Positions 21,059-29,705 are shown, numbered from the stretch's first letter. The stretch: 64,000 nt of DNA from JANMCE01 sp963791625 (GCA_963791625.1 CAWBTA010000016.1:186001-250000); one strand, 5' to 3'. The notes: generated by a model not told the origin, from the sequence alone. Made by a program: numbers and translations.

Positions 21059-21233
21059 GCGTGCCCCGCTCTGGTACTCGTCCAACGTTGAGGAGCCCAG
21101 CGCACCTCGCCGCCGAGGACGCTAACAGCGCTGGCCGCCCCAGTCTTGAGGACGTTGGCCCAGATTCGAGGGCAGAACGACCGCCGCGCGGTTGCTCTAA
21201 CATGACTGTGCCCAACGACCCCAGGAGGCCCTC

Positions 21234-22259
21234 GTGCCCATTGCAACACCAGAGATTTACGGCGAAATGCTCGACCGGGCCAAGGCTGGTCGCTTCGCCT
21301 ATCCCGCCATCAATATCTCATCCACCGAGACCCTGAACGCGGCTCTGCGCGGGTTCGCCGATGCCGGATCCGATGGCATCATCCAGGTCTCTACTGGTGG
21401 TGGTGAATTCCTTTCCGGTACGTCGGTGAAGAACATGGCGGAAGGAGCTCACGCGTTGGCTGAGTTCGCTCACGTCGTCGCCAAGAAGTACAGCGTCAAC
21501 ATCGCGCTGCACACCGATCACTGCCAGGCCGACAAGCTCGACAAGTTGGTCAACCCACTCCTCGCCATCTCAGAAGCCCGGAAGGCTGCCGGGCAGGGAC
21601 CGTTGTTCCAGAGCCATATGTTCGATGGCTCGGCGCTGCCGTTGGCCGAGAATCTCGCGCTCGCAGCGCCGCTGCTGGAACGGTGCCGGGCGCTCGGCAT
21701 CATCCTGGAGGTAGAAGCCGGTGTTGTCGGTGGTGAGGAAGACGGCGTCGAGAACGAACTGAACGAACATCTCTTCACCACTCCCGAAGATGTCGCTGCC
21801 GTCGCAGAAGCATTGGGCACCGGTGAGCGGGGTCGCTATCTCTTGGCGGCCACGTTCGGCAATGTGCACGGCTCGTACAAGCCGGGCGCGGTGAAGCTGC
21901 GCCCGGACATTTTGAGGACCAGCCAAGAGCACGTCGGCGCCTTAGTCGGCAAGGTGCAGCCGTTCGATCTCGTGTTCCACGGCGGATCCGGTTCACTCAT
22001 CGAAGAGATCCACGAGACGCTTGAGTACGGCGTCGTGAAAATGAACGTCGACACCGACTGCCAGTACGCCTACACGCGAGCGGTTGCCGACCACATGTTC
22101 GCGAACTACTCGGGCGTGTTGAAGATCGATGGCGAAGTCGGCAACAAGAAGGTGTACGACCCGCGCAGCTGGGGCAAGACCGCCGAGGCCGCTATGGCCG
22201 TGCGAGTCACCCAAGCCTGCGCCGACCTTCGGTCCACAGGGACCTCGCTGGGCAAGTAG
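21234..22259 (+). CDS. fbaA: Class II fructose-bisphosphate aldolase
   Basis: Zinc-dependent glycolytic/gluconeogenic aldolase of 341 residues, class IIA (Escherichia coli type). Catalytic and metal motifs are complete: LHTDHCQ, LEVEAGVVGGEEDG, FGNVHGSYKPG and VFHGGSGS. The GTG start at 21234 has a perfect AGGAGG at 21223-21228. It is a housekeeping gene lying between polysaccharide genes, where it supplies or drains hexose phosphate. A hairpin and a strong terminator follow. Confidence 0.96.
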   Translation: MPIATPEIYGEMLDRAKAGRFAYPAINISSTETLNAALRGFADAGSDGIIQVSTGGGEFLSGTSVKNMAEGAHALAEFAHVVAKKYSVNIALHTDHCQADKLDKLVNPLLAISEARKAAGQGPLFQSHMFDGSALPLAENLALAAPLLERCRALGIILEVEAGVVGGEEDGVENELNEHLFTTPEDVAAVAEALGTGERGRYLLAATFGNVHGSYKPGAVKLRPDILRTSQEHVGALVGKVQPFDLVFHGGSGSLIEEIHETLEYGVVKMNVDTDCQYAYTRAVADHMFANYSGVLKIDGEVGNKKVYDPRSWGKTAEAAMAVRVTQACADLRSTGTSLGK

Positions 22260-22315
22260 TCCCCGAGCCAACTCGCACTGCGATGGTTGGACCCTTCTCG
22301 TAAGTACACCAAGGC

Positions 22316-22364
22316 GACGCTGTCACGCTTGGCGGCCGGAGCGGCCCTTGGTCGTGACAGCGTC
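22316..22364 (+). other. Hairpin with 12-bp perfect arms downstream of fbaA
   Basis: GACGCTGTCACG (22316-22327) pairs perfectly with CGTGACAGCGTC (22353-22364). The 25-nt loop holds a smaller stem GGCCG-GAG-CGGCC. No T-run follows, and a separate intrinsic terminator sits 50 nt further on, so this may be an RNA 3'-end stabiliser, a processing signal or an operator; function unknown. Confidence 0.5.
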
Positions 22365-22414
22365 AGACTCTCAGGGCACGAGACCACTCGCCGGGAGCAG
22401 TTCTCAAAACGCGA

Positions 22415-22449
22415 AAGGCCCCCGCCCGGTCGTGCCGGGCGGGGGCCTT
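22415..22449. terminator. Bidirectional intrinsic terminator between fbaA and etfA
   Basis: Perfect 15-bp arms AAGGCCCCCGCCCGG (22415-22429) and CCGGGCGGGGGCCTT (22435-22449) around a 5-nt loop. On the plus strand a CTTTT run follows within 7 nt; on the minus strand the stem is followed by TTTCGCGTTTT. It ends both convergent genes, and etfA stops 8 nt away. Confidence 0.9.
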
Positions 22450-22456
22450 CTCGCTT

Positions 22457-23425
22457 TTAGCCGCGGGCTTGCAACGCCTCGATGAGCTTCGGGAGCACCT
22501 TGTGGACGTCGCCGACGATGCCGAGATCGGCGATGCCGAAGATGGGGGCTTCCTTGTCCTTGTTGATGGCGATGATGTTCTTGGAACCCTTCATGCCGAC
22601 CATGTGCTGCGTGGCACCGGAGATGCCGCAGGCGATGTACACCGTGGGCTTCACGACCTTGCCGGTCTGACCGACCTGGTAGCTGTAGGGCACCCAACCC
22701 GCGTCAACGATGGCGCGCGACGCTCCGGGCGCGGCCTTCAGCAGTTTGGCCAGACCCTCAACCATTTCGTACTTGCCGGCCTCACCGAGGCCACGCCCAC
22801 CCGAAACCACAATGGCGGCTTCGTCGAGTTTGGGCCCGGTGGTTGCTTCGACATGCGTGGCGGTGACGCGGGCCGCGCCGGACGCGCCGGTGTCGGGAAC
22901 GCGCACGGGAATGACGTCGGCTGCAGCACCGCTTCCGGCCTCGGCAGCGAAGCTCTTCGGGCGGAACATGGCGATGTGGGGGACGGGACCGGAGAACTTG
23001 GTATTCACCAGCGTGGCGCCACCGAAGACGGGCGTCTGCACGACGACGTCGTCGCCCGACAACATGATCTCGGTGTTATTGGTAAGCACAGTGCGGTCGA
23101 GCTTGACCGACAGTCGTGAGGCAACGTCACGCGCGCCATAGGTCATGGGCAGCAGAATGAGATCGGGTACGTCACCCTGATCGAGCGCCTTCTTCATAAC
23201 CGCCGAGATGGCCGGCCCGGGAAGCGCGCCGTCGAGATCGACGGCGTAAACCTTGTTGGCACCGTAGGCACCGAGGTCGGCGGCCGCGGCCGCGGCGTCG
23301 CCGGCGATGACAACAAAGATGTTGGCCGGGTTGAGCGAGCGGGCCTTGGTGAGCAGCTCAAGCGTGCCGGTGGTGGGGGCGCCGCTCGCGAGTTCGCCGT
23401 ACACCCAGATCGTGTTGAGAGCCAT
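22457..23425 (-). CDS. etfA: Electron transfer flavoprotein alpha subunit
   Basis: FAD-binding subunit of 322 residues. The C-terminal FAD domain is intact (QVGQTGKVVKP, ACGISGATQHMVGMKGSK, IINKDKEAPIFG-like region). ETF accepts electrons from acyl-CoA and related dehydrogenases and passes them to the quinone pool. Its ATG shares one base with the etfB stop (TGATG). No ETF-quinone oxidoreductase or acyl-CoA dehydrogenase is in the window. Confidence 0.95.
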   Translation of the reverse strand: MALNTIWVYGELASGAPTTGTLELLTKARSLNPANIFVVIAGDAAAAAADLGAYGANKVYAVDLDGALPGPAISAVMKKALDQGDVPDLILLPMTYGARDVASRLSVKLDRTVLTNNTEIMLSGDDVVVQTPVFGGATLVNTKFSGPVPHIAMFRPKSFAAEAGSGAAADVIPVRVPDTGASGAARVTATHVEATTGPKLDEAAIVVSGGRGLGEAGKYEMVEGLAKLLKAAPGASRAIVDAGWVPYSYQVGQTGKVVKPTVYIACGISGATQHMVGMKGSKNIIAINKDKEAPIFGIADLGIVGDVHKVLPKLIEALQARG

Positions 23426-24201
23426 CAGATCACCTTCAAATTCTCGAGGAACGAAACGACCCTGGCGAAGCCTTCGCCGTCATCTTCAATCACTTCGCCG
23501 GCAGCACGAGCCGCGGCTGCTTCGACCGACACGATGGTCTGTCCGGCGCCCGCCCACCCGGTAGGCGTAACGCCCAGGTCGGCGACGGTAACGGTCTCAA
23601 CCGGCTTGGACTTCGCGGCCATGATGCCTTTGAAGCTCGGGTAGCGGGGCTCGACCACGCCGGCAGTCACCGACACAAGGGCGGGGAGCGGGCACTCAAC
23701 CTCGTCGTAGCCAGCCTCCGTCTGACGATTCACTTTCAGCGTGCTACCGGCGACCTCGACATGTTTGGCGAACGTTACCGACGGCAGCCCAAGCACTTCG
23801 GCGATCTGCTCGGGCACGGTGCCGGTGTAGCCGTCGCTGGATTCGGTGCCCGCGATAATGAGGTCCGCGCCACCGAGCCGGGTGATTGCAGCTGCAAGCA
23901 CCTTGGCGGTGGTGAGTGCATCGGAACCTTGCAAGGCCGGGTCGGAGACGAGGATGCCACGAGCGGCGCCCATGGCCAAGGCGGTGCGAAGACCCGACAC
24001 CTCGCCATTCGGAGCCATCGACACGAGCGACACTTCGCCGGAGCCGGCGGTGGCAACGAGCTGCAGCGCCATCTCGACGCCGTAGCTGTCGGACTCATCA
24101 AGAATGAGCTTGCTGTCCCGCTTCAAGGTGTTGGTGGCCGGATCGAGGGCGCCGGGCGAACTCGGGTCGGGAATCTGTTTGACACAGACGACGATATTCA
24201 T
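23425..24201 (-). CDS. etfB: Electron transfer flavoprotein beta subunit
   Basis: Small ETF subunit of 258 residues starting MNIVVCVKQIPDPSSPG, the usual N-terminus. Conserved AMP/FAD-facing elements appear, including LILDESDSYGVEMALQL, and IIAGTESSDGYTGTVPEQIAE. The frame is open ten codons further upstream, but the ATG at 24201 matches the family. Forms an operon etfB-etfA on the minus strand. Confidence 0.95.
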   Translation of the reverse strand: MNIVVCVKQIPDPSSPGALDPATNTLKRDSKLILDESDSYGVEMALQLVATAGSGEVSLVSMAPNGEVSGLRTALAMGAARGILVSDPALQGSDALTTAKVLAAAITRLGGADLIIAGTESSDGYTGTVPEQIAEVLGLPSVTFAKHVEVAGSTLKVNRQTEAGYDEVECPLPALVSVTAGVVEPRYPSFKGIMAAKSKPVETVTVADLGVTPTGWAGAGQTIVSVEAAAARAAGEVIEDDGEGFARVVSFLENLKVI

Positions 24202-24294
24202 GCCGTGCAGTCTGCCTGACTGATAGGTCAAGCGAAAAGCTGAGAAAGGCTGCGACCCGCCGGAGGGGCCGAAGGACCCCCGCTGCGGGTGACG

Positions 24295-25551
24295 TCAGAT
24301 GCGCTCAGACCCGGTCAGCTCGGGGGCGTTACGGGTGTCGAACACCTTGCCCTTCGCGTTGGCCAACATGCCAAGGTCGATGCTGTCGTGATCGGTGAGC
24401 AGCACAATGACATCGGCACCGTCGATTTCGGCGTGGGTCAGCTCGACGCGCTCGATGAACGACGGCACCTGCCACACCTCGACCAACGGATCGACCGCAC
24501 GCACCTTGCCACCGAGGGCGGCCAGCTGCTGCGCGACGTGGATGGCTGGTGACTCGCGGGCGTCGCCGGTGTTCTTCTTGTACGCCAGGCCCAGCAGCAG
24601 GAACGTGCTGCCTTTGATGGAGCGTTCCTTGTCGTTCAGGTGCGAGGTGAGGCGGCGAACGACGTACTCGGGCATGTGCTCATTGACATCGTTGGCCAAC
24701 TCGACGAAGCGGAAGTTGTAGCCGAGTGAATTCTTCACATGCCACGACAGATAGGACGGGTCGATGGGCAGGCAATGCCCGCCGACGCCCGGGCCCGGGT
24801 TGAAGCGCATATACCCGAACGGCTTGGTGTCGCACGCATCGAGCACTGACCACAGATCGATTCCAAGGTCGTGGGCGAAAATGGCGAGTTCGTTGACCAG
24901 CGCAATGTTGACGTGGCGGAACGTGTTCTCGACCACCTTGGCCAGCTCAGCCTCACGAGTACCGGGCACCATGACAGTGCGGTGCACAAGCGTGTTGTAG
25001 AACTCCTGCACGATCTGCGCCGAACGGTCGTCCATGCCGGATACGATCTTTGGTGTGGTGACGAAGTCGAACTTCTTGTTGCCCGGGTCGATGCGCTCGG
25101 GGCTGTAGCCGACATGGAAGTCAGCTCCGGCCTTGAGGCCGCTGAGCTGCTCGAGCAGCGGGGCGACGATCTCGTCGGTGGTGCCCGGGTACGTGGTCGA
25201 CTCAAGGATCGTGCATGAGCCGGGACGCACGTGCGGTCCGATCATGCCCGTGGCCGAGCGCACGAAGGCCAGGTCGGGAGCGTGGTCCAGAAGTGGCGTC
25301 GGCACCGAGATGACGGCCACATCAAACAGGGCGATCTCGGCCGGATCGTTGGTGGCGATGTAGCGGCCCGACGCGAGTGCGTGCTGCAGCGTGTCACTGC
25401 CGACGTCCTCCACATAGGAGGTGCCAGCTTTCAACGAAGCGAGACGATTGCGGTCGGGTTCAAACCCGACAACGGTGTGCCCGACTTCTACGGCTCGCAT
25501 GGCCATCGGTAACCCAACGTAGCCCTGTCCCATTACGACAACTCTGCTCAC
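24295..25551 (-). CDS. Nucleotide-sugar dehydrogenase (WbpA/WecC-like UDP-HexNAc or UDP-Glc dehydrogenase)
   Basis: NAD-dependent four-electron dehydrogenase of 418 residues that oxidises a UDP-sugar C6 alcohol to a uronic acid. Rossmann motif VMGQGYVGLPMA at the N-terminus, catalytic cysteine in GVGGHCLPIDPSY (about residue 260), and C-terminal LGLAYKKNTGDARESPA. The GHCLPIDP form is closer to UDP-N-acetylhexosamine dehydrogenases than to plain UDP-glucose dehydrogenase (inference). I place the start at a GTG (25551), 7 nt after GAGGAG. Likely precursor supply for the surface polymer. Confidence 0.9.
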   Translation of the reverse strand: MSRVVVMGQGYVGLPMAMRAVEVGHTVVGFEPDRNRLASLKAGTSYVEDVGSDTLQHALASGRYIATNDPAEIALFDVAVISVPTPLLDHAPDLAFVRSATGMIGPHVRPGSCTILESTTYPGTTDEIVAPLLEQLSGLKAGADFHVGYSPERIDPGNKKFDFVTTPKIVSGMDDRSAQIVQEFYNTLVHRTVMVPGTREAELAKVVENTFRHVNIALVNELAIFAHDLGIDLWSVLDACDTKPFGYMRFNPGPGVGGHCLPIDPSYLSWHVKNSLGYNFRFVELANDVNEHMPEYVVRRLTSHLNDKERSIKGSTFLLLGLAYKKNTGDARESPAIHVAQQLAALGGKVRAVDPLVEVWQVPSFIERVELTHAEIDGADVIVLLTDHDSIDLGMLANAKGKVFDTRNAPELTGSERI

Positions 25552-25649
25552 GTGCGTACTCCTCAACGTTCTCGTTCGGCACCGCAGCCAAATCTGCAGC
25601 GCCTATCCTCTGCCAAGTTGGGGCACGTTGCAACTAGCCTTTCGGCCTT

Positions 25650-26558
25650 ATGCGGCTCCTGCTGGTGGTGAATTCCTTCGCATCTTCAGTAACCGCTCGC
25701 AACAAGGTGTTGATCGAGGAAATTCTCATGGACGGCGGTCATGCGGTCACCCTTAAGGAAACAAACAGACGAGGTCATGCCACTCGCTTCGCGCAGGACG
25801 CCGCCAGCCGCGATTGGGATGTTGTGGTCGCGCTCGGCGGCGACGGCACACTGAACGAAGTCGCCAACGGACTGGCGGGCAGTGCCACCGCGTTAGGAGT
25901 GTTGCCGGGCGGCTCCACCAACGTGTTCGCCCGCACGATCGGTATGGAGAACGACCCCGTCGTTGCAGCGCGTCAGTTGGCGGCCGGACTTGCCGCCGAG
26001 ACGATCAAACCGGTCGGGCTCGGCAACGTGAATGGTCGCTACTTCTGTTTCCACACCGGCGTCGGCTTCGATGCGGCAGTTGTGGCCGACGTGGAGAAGC
26101 GTTCGTCCATCAAACGATGGCTCGGTCATCCGCTCTTCATTTACGCCGGTTTGAAGACGTTCTTTCGCACCTACGATCGCAAGCACCCGCACTTCACGGT
26201 GAACACCGTTGGGCGGACGTATCCGGCGTCGTTCACCGTGGTGCTCAACACCAACCCATACACGTACCTCGGCAATCGTCCCCTCGATCTCGCACCGGCC
26301 GCTTCGCTGGAGTCAGCATTGAGTACGGTGACCTTTACCCGGATGACTGTGCTCGGGGTGCTCACCGCTCTCGGACACACCCTGTTCGGAGGTGGCGTCC
26401 GAGGCAAGGCGGTCATCATCGAGGACGGGCTGTCGGCACTCACTATTGAGTCCGCGACCCCATTCCCGTATCAGCTCGACGGGGACTACCTCGGCGAGAC
26501 GCTGCGCCTGGTATTCCGATGGGAACCCGACGCCGTTCGACTTGTGTTACCCGGCTGA
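25650..26558 (+). CDS. Diacylglycerol kinase-family lipid kinase
   Basis: Protein of 302 residues with the DAGK catalytic motif LGGDGTLNEVANGL (about residue 63) and GVLPGGSTNVFAR, followed by the C-terminal beta-sandwich that closes the site. The family phosphorylates diacylglycerol, sphingoid bases or related lipids and includes the YegS and actinobacterial phosphatidylinositol-pathway kinases; substrate unknown. The ATG lies 9 nt after TAGCCT, with no ribosome binding site. The last 12 nt overlap the convergent phosphodiesterase gene. Confidence 0.88.
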   Translation: MRLLLVVNSFASSVTARNKVLIEEILMDGGHAVTLKETNRRGHATRFAQDAASRDWDVVVALGGDGTLNEVANGLAGSATALGVLPGGSTNVFARTIGMENDPVVAARQLAAGLAAETIKPVGLGNVNGRYFCFHTGVGFDAAVVADVEKRSSIKRWLGHPLFIYAGLKTFFRTYDRKHPHFTVNTVGRTYPASFTVVLNTNPYTYLGNRPLDLAPAASLESALSTVTFTRMTVLGVLTALGHTLFGGGVRGKAVIIEDGLSALTIESATPFPYQLDGDYLGETLRLVFRWEPDAVRLVLPG

Positions 26559-27230
26559 CGCGACGACCTTGAGGGCGATGTCGGGGGTGTTGGTGCAAAT
26601 GCCATCGATGCCCCAGGAGATGAGCTCGACCATGCGAGCAGGGTCATCGCAGGTCCAGGTGTTCACCTCAACCCCCCGAGCGTGACAATCAGCGACGAGC
26701 TGACGCGTCACCTTTTTCACCCACGGATGCAACACGCGGTGGCCATGGCCGATGAGCTCATCGAGCGTAGAGGCCGCCACGGATTCCACCAGCCAAGCGG
26801 TGGGAATCTGGGCATTCAGCTCGCGTACGCGGTCGATCGTGGGCAGGTGAAAGCTGGAGATCAGCACCCGATCGCGGCCGTCCCGCTCGGCAAGTTGCGC
26901 CACAACCGCCGCCGCCATCGTCTCATCGCCGTCAAAATCGGGCTCGCCCTCCTCGTTCTTGATTTCGATGTTCACACCCATGCCCTCGCACGCATCCAAT
27001 GCGGCAGCTAGGTGGGGCACGGAAGCGGGCAAATCGGCCGCTGCGGTATCGCAAATGACCCGGCCATCAGGCAAATAGGGGTCGTGATGGATGGCCATGG
27101 CACCGTCCTGGGTGCGACGGACATCAAGCTCGACCCAGCCAGCGCCAAGCGTGCGGGCCAAGCGAAAAGCGGCCAGCGTGTTCTCACGAGCCTGCTTACT
27201 GGCCCCCCGGTGGGCGATTACCTGTGTCAT
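26547..27230 (-). CDS. Glycerophosphodiester phosphodiesterase (cytoplasmic)
   Basis: TIM-barrel enzyme of 227 residues with all core motifs: VIAHRGASKQARENTLAAF (catalytic His-Arg), ELDVRRTQDGAMAIHHD (metal ligands and second catalytic His) and VNIEIKNE. No signal peptide, so it should act inside the cell on glycerophosphodiesters from lipid turnover. It converges on the lipid kinase gene, which may be functionally related. Confidence 0.93.
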   Translation of the reverse strand: MTQVIAHRGASKQARENTLAAFRLARTLGAGWVELDVRRTQDGAMAIHHDPYLPDGRVICDTAAADLPASVPHLAAALDACEGMGVNIEIKNEEGEPDFDGDETMAAAVVAQLAERDGRDRVLISSFHLPTIDRVRELNAQIPTAWLVESVAASTLDELIGHGHRVLHPWVKKVTRQLVADCHARGVEVNTWTCDDPARMVELISWGIDGICTNTPDIALKVVASAG

Positions 27231-27278
27231 TTGTTAAGACTGCTAGCACAGAAGTGACAGACGCAACGAAATTGCCCC

Positions 27279-27307
27279 TTGATATAGGTCTTTTGACCAC
27301 CTAGGCT
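27279..27307 (+). promoter_or_regulatory. Candidate whiB1 promoter
   Basis: TTGATA (27279-27284), a 17-bp spacer, then TAGGCT (27302-27307). Spacing and the -10 fit a primary-sigma actinobacterial promoter and would give a leader of roughly 95 nt before the WhiB start. Read by eye; not tested. Confidence 0.4.
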
Positions 27308-27356
27308 GCTTCAGCACCGCAACACGCTCCAGGCGCCCACGTTGATGCCCTGAGCA

Positions 27357-27372
27357 TGTGAATCAAGTCACG
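27357..27372. promoter_or_regulatory. CRP-type binding site upstream of whiB1
   Basis: TGTGA-ATCAAG-TCACG matches the CRP consensus TGTGA-N6-TCACA at nine of ten defined positions. It lies 37 bp before the WhiB start and downstream of the candidate promoter above. Mycobacterium tuberculosis whiB1 is known to be controlled by the cAMP receptor protein, which makes this site credible; whether it activates or represses depends on the real transcription start. Confidence 0.55.
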
Positions 27373-27408
27373 AACTCATATCGCCGCGTTCTACCCAGGA
27401 GAACTCCA

Positions 27409-27714
27409 TTGTCCGCGCTCGCCACCAACCTCGCTCTGTCCAACGCTCAGTACAACTGGCGTGATCAGTCCCTTTGCCGTGACACCGATCCGGAATTGTT
27501 TTTCCCGGTCGGCACCACCGGCCAGGCTCTGGTGCAGATTGATATGGCCAAGCGCGTGTGCGGCGAATGTCCGGTCAGCGAAGATTGCCTCGAGTTTGCC
27601 CTCGCCACCAACCAGGATTCCGGTATCTGGGGCGGCACATCAGAAGAAGAGCGCCGCAAGCTGCGCCGGGCCTGGGTTGCCGAGCGCAAGGCTGCTGCTG
27701 CTGCCGCCAGCTGA
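27409..27714 (+). CDS. whiB1: WhiB1-type iron-sulfur transcription factor
   Basis: WhiB protein of 101 residues. Four cluster-binding cysteines are present (SLCRDTD, then CGECPVSEDC in the C-x2-C-x5-C pattern), with the GIWGG turn and a basic tail (ERRKLRRAWVAERK). The stretch DPELFFPVG and QDSGIWGG matches WhiB1 more than other paralogues. A TTG at 27409 has AGGAG 7 nt upstream and gives the expected length; the frame is open from a GTG at 27358, but that would overlap the CRP-type site. Its neighbour on the other strand is a pdtaS homologue, as in M. tuberculosis (Rv3219/Rv3220c). Confidence 0.92.
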   Translation: MSALATNLALSNAQYNWRDQSLCRDTDPELFFPVGTTGQALVQIDMAKRVCGECPVSEDCLEFALATNQDSGIWGGTSEEERRKLRRAWVAERKAAAAAAS

Positions 27715-27750
27715 TCATGGTGCGGCGCCCTGCGCCACCGTTTTTGATTG

Positions 27751-27786
27751 GGTCGGTTTCTTCGGAAACCGGCCTGAGCTGTTTTT
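27751..27786 (+). terminator. Intrinsic terminator of whiB1 with TTCG loop
   Basis: Ten-bp stem GGTCGGTTTC (27751-27760) with GAAACCGGCC (27765-27774), one G-T pair, capped by the stable tetraloop TTCG and followed by TGAGCTGTTTTT. It overlaps the last base of the convergent kinase gene. Confidence 0.85.
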
Positions 27787-29285
27787 CAGGTCATTTCGCT
27801 GGTGGTGGGCACCCGTAGCTCGACCACGGTGCCCGGCCCGGCATCATCGGAAAGCCCTGCGGCGGCCAGGTCGGCCGGGTTGGCGGTGCGCATCGAAAGG
27901 GTGCCACCGAGTTCGGTGGTCACCAGGGTACGCACGATGGACAGGCCGAGGCCGGTGGCGTTCTCCAGCGAGAAGTCATCAGGAAGACCGTCGCCGTCGT
28001 CGACCACCGTGATGGTGAGGTGACTACCGGTATTCACCATGCTGACCACCACCACGCCAGCCCGCTTCTCAAAGGCATGATCGACGGCGTTCTGCAGCAG
28101 TTCGGTCAGCACCACCGACAGCGGGGTAGCGATGATCGCGGGTAGGCGGCCACCGTCGCCCTGCACCACGAACCGCACCGGACGATCCGGCGACTGCAGT
28201 CCGTCCTCAGCCAGCCGGGCCAAGGGCCGGACAATGTCGGAGAAGCTGACGTCCTCACCTGTTTCCCTGGACAACGTCTCATGCACAAGCGCGATGGTGC
28301 GGATGCGACGCACGCTCTCGGCGATTGCCATTTTGGCTTCGGCCGATTCAAGTCGGCGGGCCTGCAACCGCAGGAGCGACGAGATCGTCTGCAGGTTGTT
28401 CTTCACTCGATGGTGGATCTCTTGGATGGTGGCGTCACGCGACAGGATCATGCGATCCCGCCGACGCAGCTCGCTGACATCTCGTAACAACAGCACGCCG
28501 CCGGTGACTGTTTCCTGGGCAACGATGGGGATGGATCGCACGGTGAAGGCGATCTCGGGTGTCTGATCGAATTCGTCAATGACGGGTTTGGCCGTATCGA
28601 ACGCCTGGCGCACCGGCTTGTCGTTGAAGCCCAGTTCGGCCAGCCGCAGCCCAATGGCGTTGGTCGTAATGCCGACCCGATGCAGTGCCGACACTGCGTT
28701 GGGCGACGCGTATTGCACCCGCGCTTCACTGTCCAGCACCATGACTCCGTCGCCGACGCGCGGCGCCGAGCTGGAAGCGGCACCGTTGGGGGCTCCCTTG
28801 GAGTCGAACGGGAATGTTCCTTCGGCAATCATCGCCGCGAAACGCTCGAAGAGGCCGAGGTAGGTGCGCTCGAGCTCACCAAGCTGTCGGCCGACCCGCT
28901 CGCTCCACTCACGGGTGAGTACGGCAATGATCTTGTCCTTGTGCCGCACGGGAATGGCCCGCATACGGCTGGCGTTCGGAATGCCTTCGATCACCACTTC
29001 GCTCTCGGCTTCAAGACCAGACGCCAGCACCTGGTCGAGCACGAGGTCTTCGGTATCGTTCGCCGTCGCGCCTACCCAGTCGGCGAGGTACAGGGTCTGG
29101 GCGGTGGCGGGTCGAACCTGGCCGAGCACCACCCAGGAGCTGTCCGGACTCTGCGTGTAGAGCAGGAGATCGGCAAAGCAGAGATCGGCCAGCATCCCCC
29201 ACTCGCCAACAAGACGCTGCAGATGAGCAACATCGTCGGCATCGAGTTCGGTGTGTGTGCGTGCGAGTTCAGCGAGCGTTGCCAC
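27786..29285 (-). CDS. pdtaS: PdtaS-type sensor histidine kinase
   Basis: Cytosolic two-component kinase of 499 residues without membrane segments. Domains in order: N-terminal GAF-like sensor (about 1-150), PAS-like domain (about 170-285), HisKA_2 dimerisation domain with phosphoacceptor EIHHRVKNNLQT, and HATPase_c with N box ELLQNAVDHAF, DDGDGLP and GLGLSIVRTLV. This layout and the position next to whiB1 match PdtaS, which phosphorylates the RNA-binding antiterminator PdtaR; no pdtaR gene is in the window. GTG start without a clear ribosome binding site. Confidence 0.9.
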   Translation of the reverse strand: MATLAELARTHTELDADDVAHLQRLVGEWGMLADLCFADLLLYTQSPDSSWVVLGQVRPATAQTLYLADWVGATANDTEDLVLDQVLASGLEAESEVVIEGIPNASRMRAIPVRHKDKIIAVLTREWSERVGRQLGELERTYLGLFERFAAMIAEGTFPFDSKGAPNGAASSSAPRVGDGVMVLDSEARVQYASPNAVSALHRVGITTNAIGLRLAELGFNDKPVRQAFDTAKPVIDEFDQTPEIAFTVRSIPIVAQETVTGGVLLLRDVSELRRRDRMILSRDATIQEIHHRVKNNLQTISSLLRLQARRLESAEAKMAIAESVRRIRTIALVHETLSRETGEDVSFSDIVRPLARLAEDGLQSPDRPVRFVVQGDGGRLPAIIATPLSVVLTELLQNAVDHAFEKRAGVVVVSMVNTGSHLTITVVDDGDGLPDDFSLENATGLGLSIVRTLVTTELGGTLSMRTANPADLAAAGLSDDAGPGTVVELRVPTTSEMT

Positions 29286-29471
29286 GCCGTGAAGTCTTGC
29301 AGGTCACAACCCCTAGCGGCTTGAGGCAGGTGGACGGAGCAAGGCATGCTTCCGCGCTTGCGGCATTGTTTGAGCGAAGCGAGTCCGAGCGTCGAGGGAG
29401 CGGCACCCGAGTGCAAGGAGCGGTAGCGACCAGCGAGGGCAATCGTCTCAGCGAGCCGACCGAGGCATGTC
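29286..29471. other. 186-bp gap rich in GAGCGA-like words
   Basis: No gene seen. The stretch 29375-29460 repeats short purine-rich words (gagcgaagcgag, gagcgtcgaggg, gcgaccagcgag) unlike coding DNA around it. It lies upstream of pdtaS on the same strand and downstream of the DUF3107 gene, so it may carry the pdtaS promoter. Confidence 0.4.
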
Positions 29472-29705
29472 CTAGCTACCGAAGCCGACTTTGCGTTTCT
29501 CGTCATCGGCGCCGAGGTCGACGTATGCGAGCTTCTTGACGGGGACGGCAACGGTGCGGCCCTTCTTGTCGGTGAGCCACAGGGTGCGATCTTCGTCGCC
29601 GAGCACCGCTTCGATCTCGGCCTGAACGGCGGCGCGCTCGGTGTTGTCGGCCATCTCAAGCACGATTTCCTTGGCGGTCTGAATGACACCGATACGAATT
29701 TCCAC
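29472..29705 (-). CDS. DUF3107 family protein
   Basis: Small acidic protein of 77 residues beginning MEIRIGVIQTAKEIVLE and containing VPVKKLAYVDLG, the full signature of the actinobacterial DUF3107 family (M. tuberculosis Rv3208A/TB9.4). Function unknown in all members I know of. GTG start with GAGGAG 7 nt upstream. Confidence 0.88.
   Translation of the reverse strand: MEIRIGVIQTAKEIVLEMADNTERAAVQAEIEAVLGDEDRTLWLTDKKGRTVAVPVKKLAYVDLGADDEKRKVGFGS

Noticed and set aside
27358..27408. 17-codon N-terminal extension of WhiB from a GTG
   Set aside because: It overlaps the CRP-type site, and the TTG at 27409 has a proper AGGAG at good distance.
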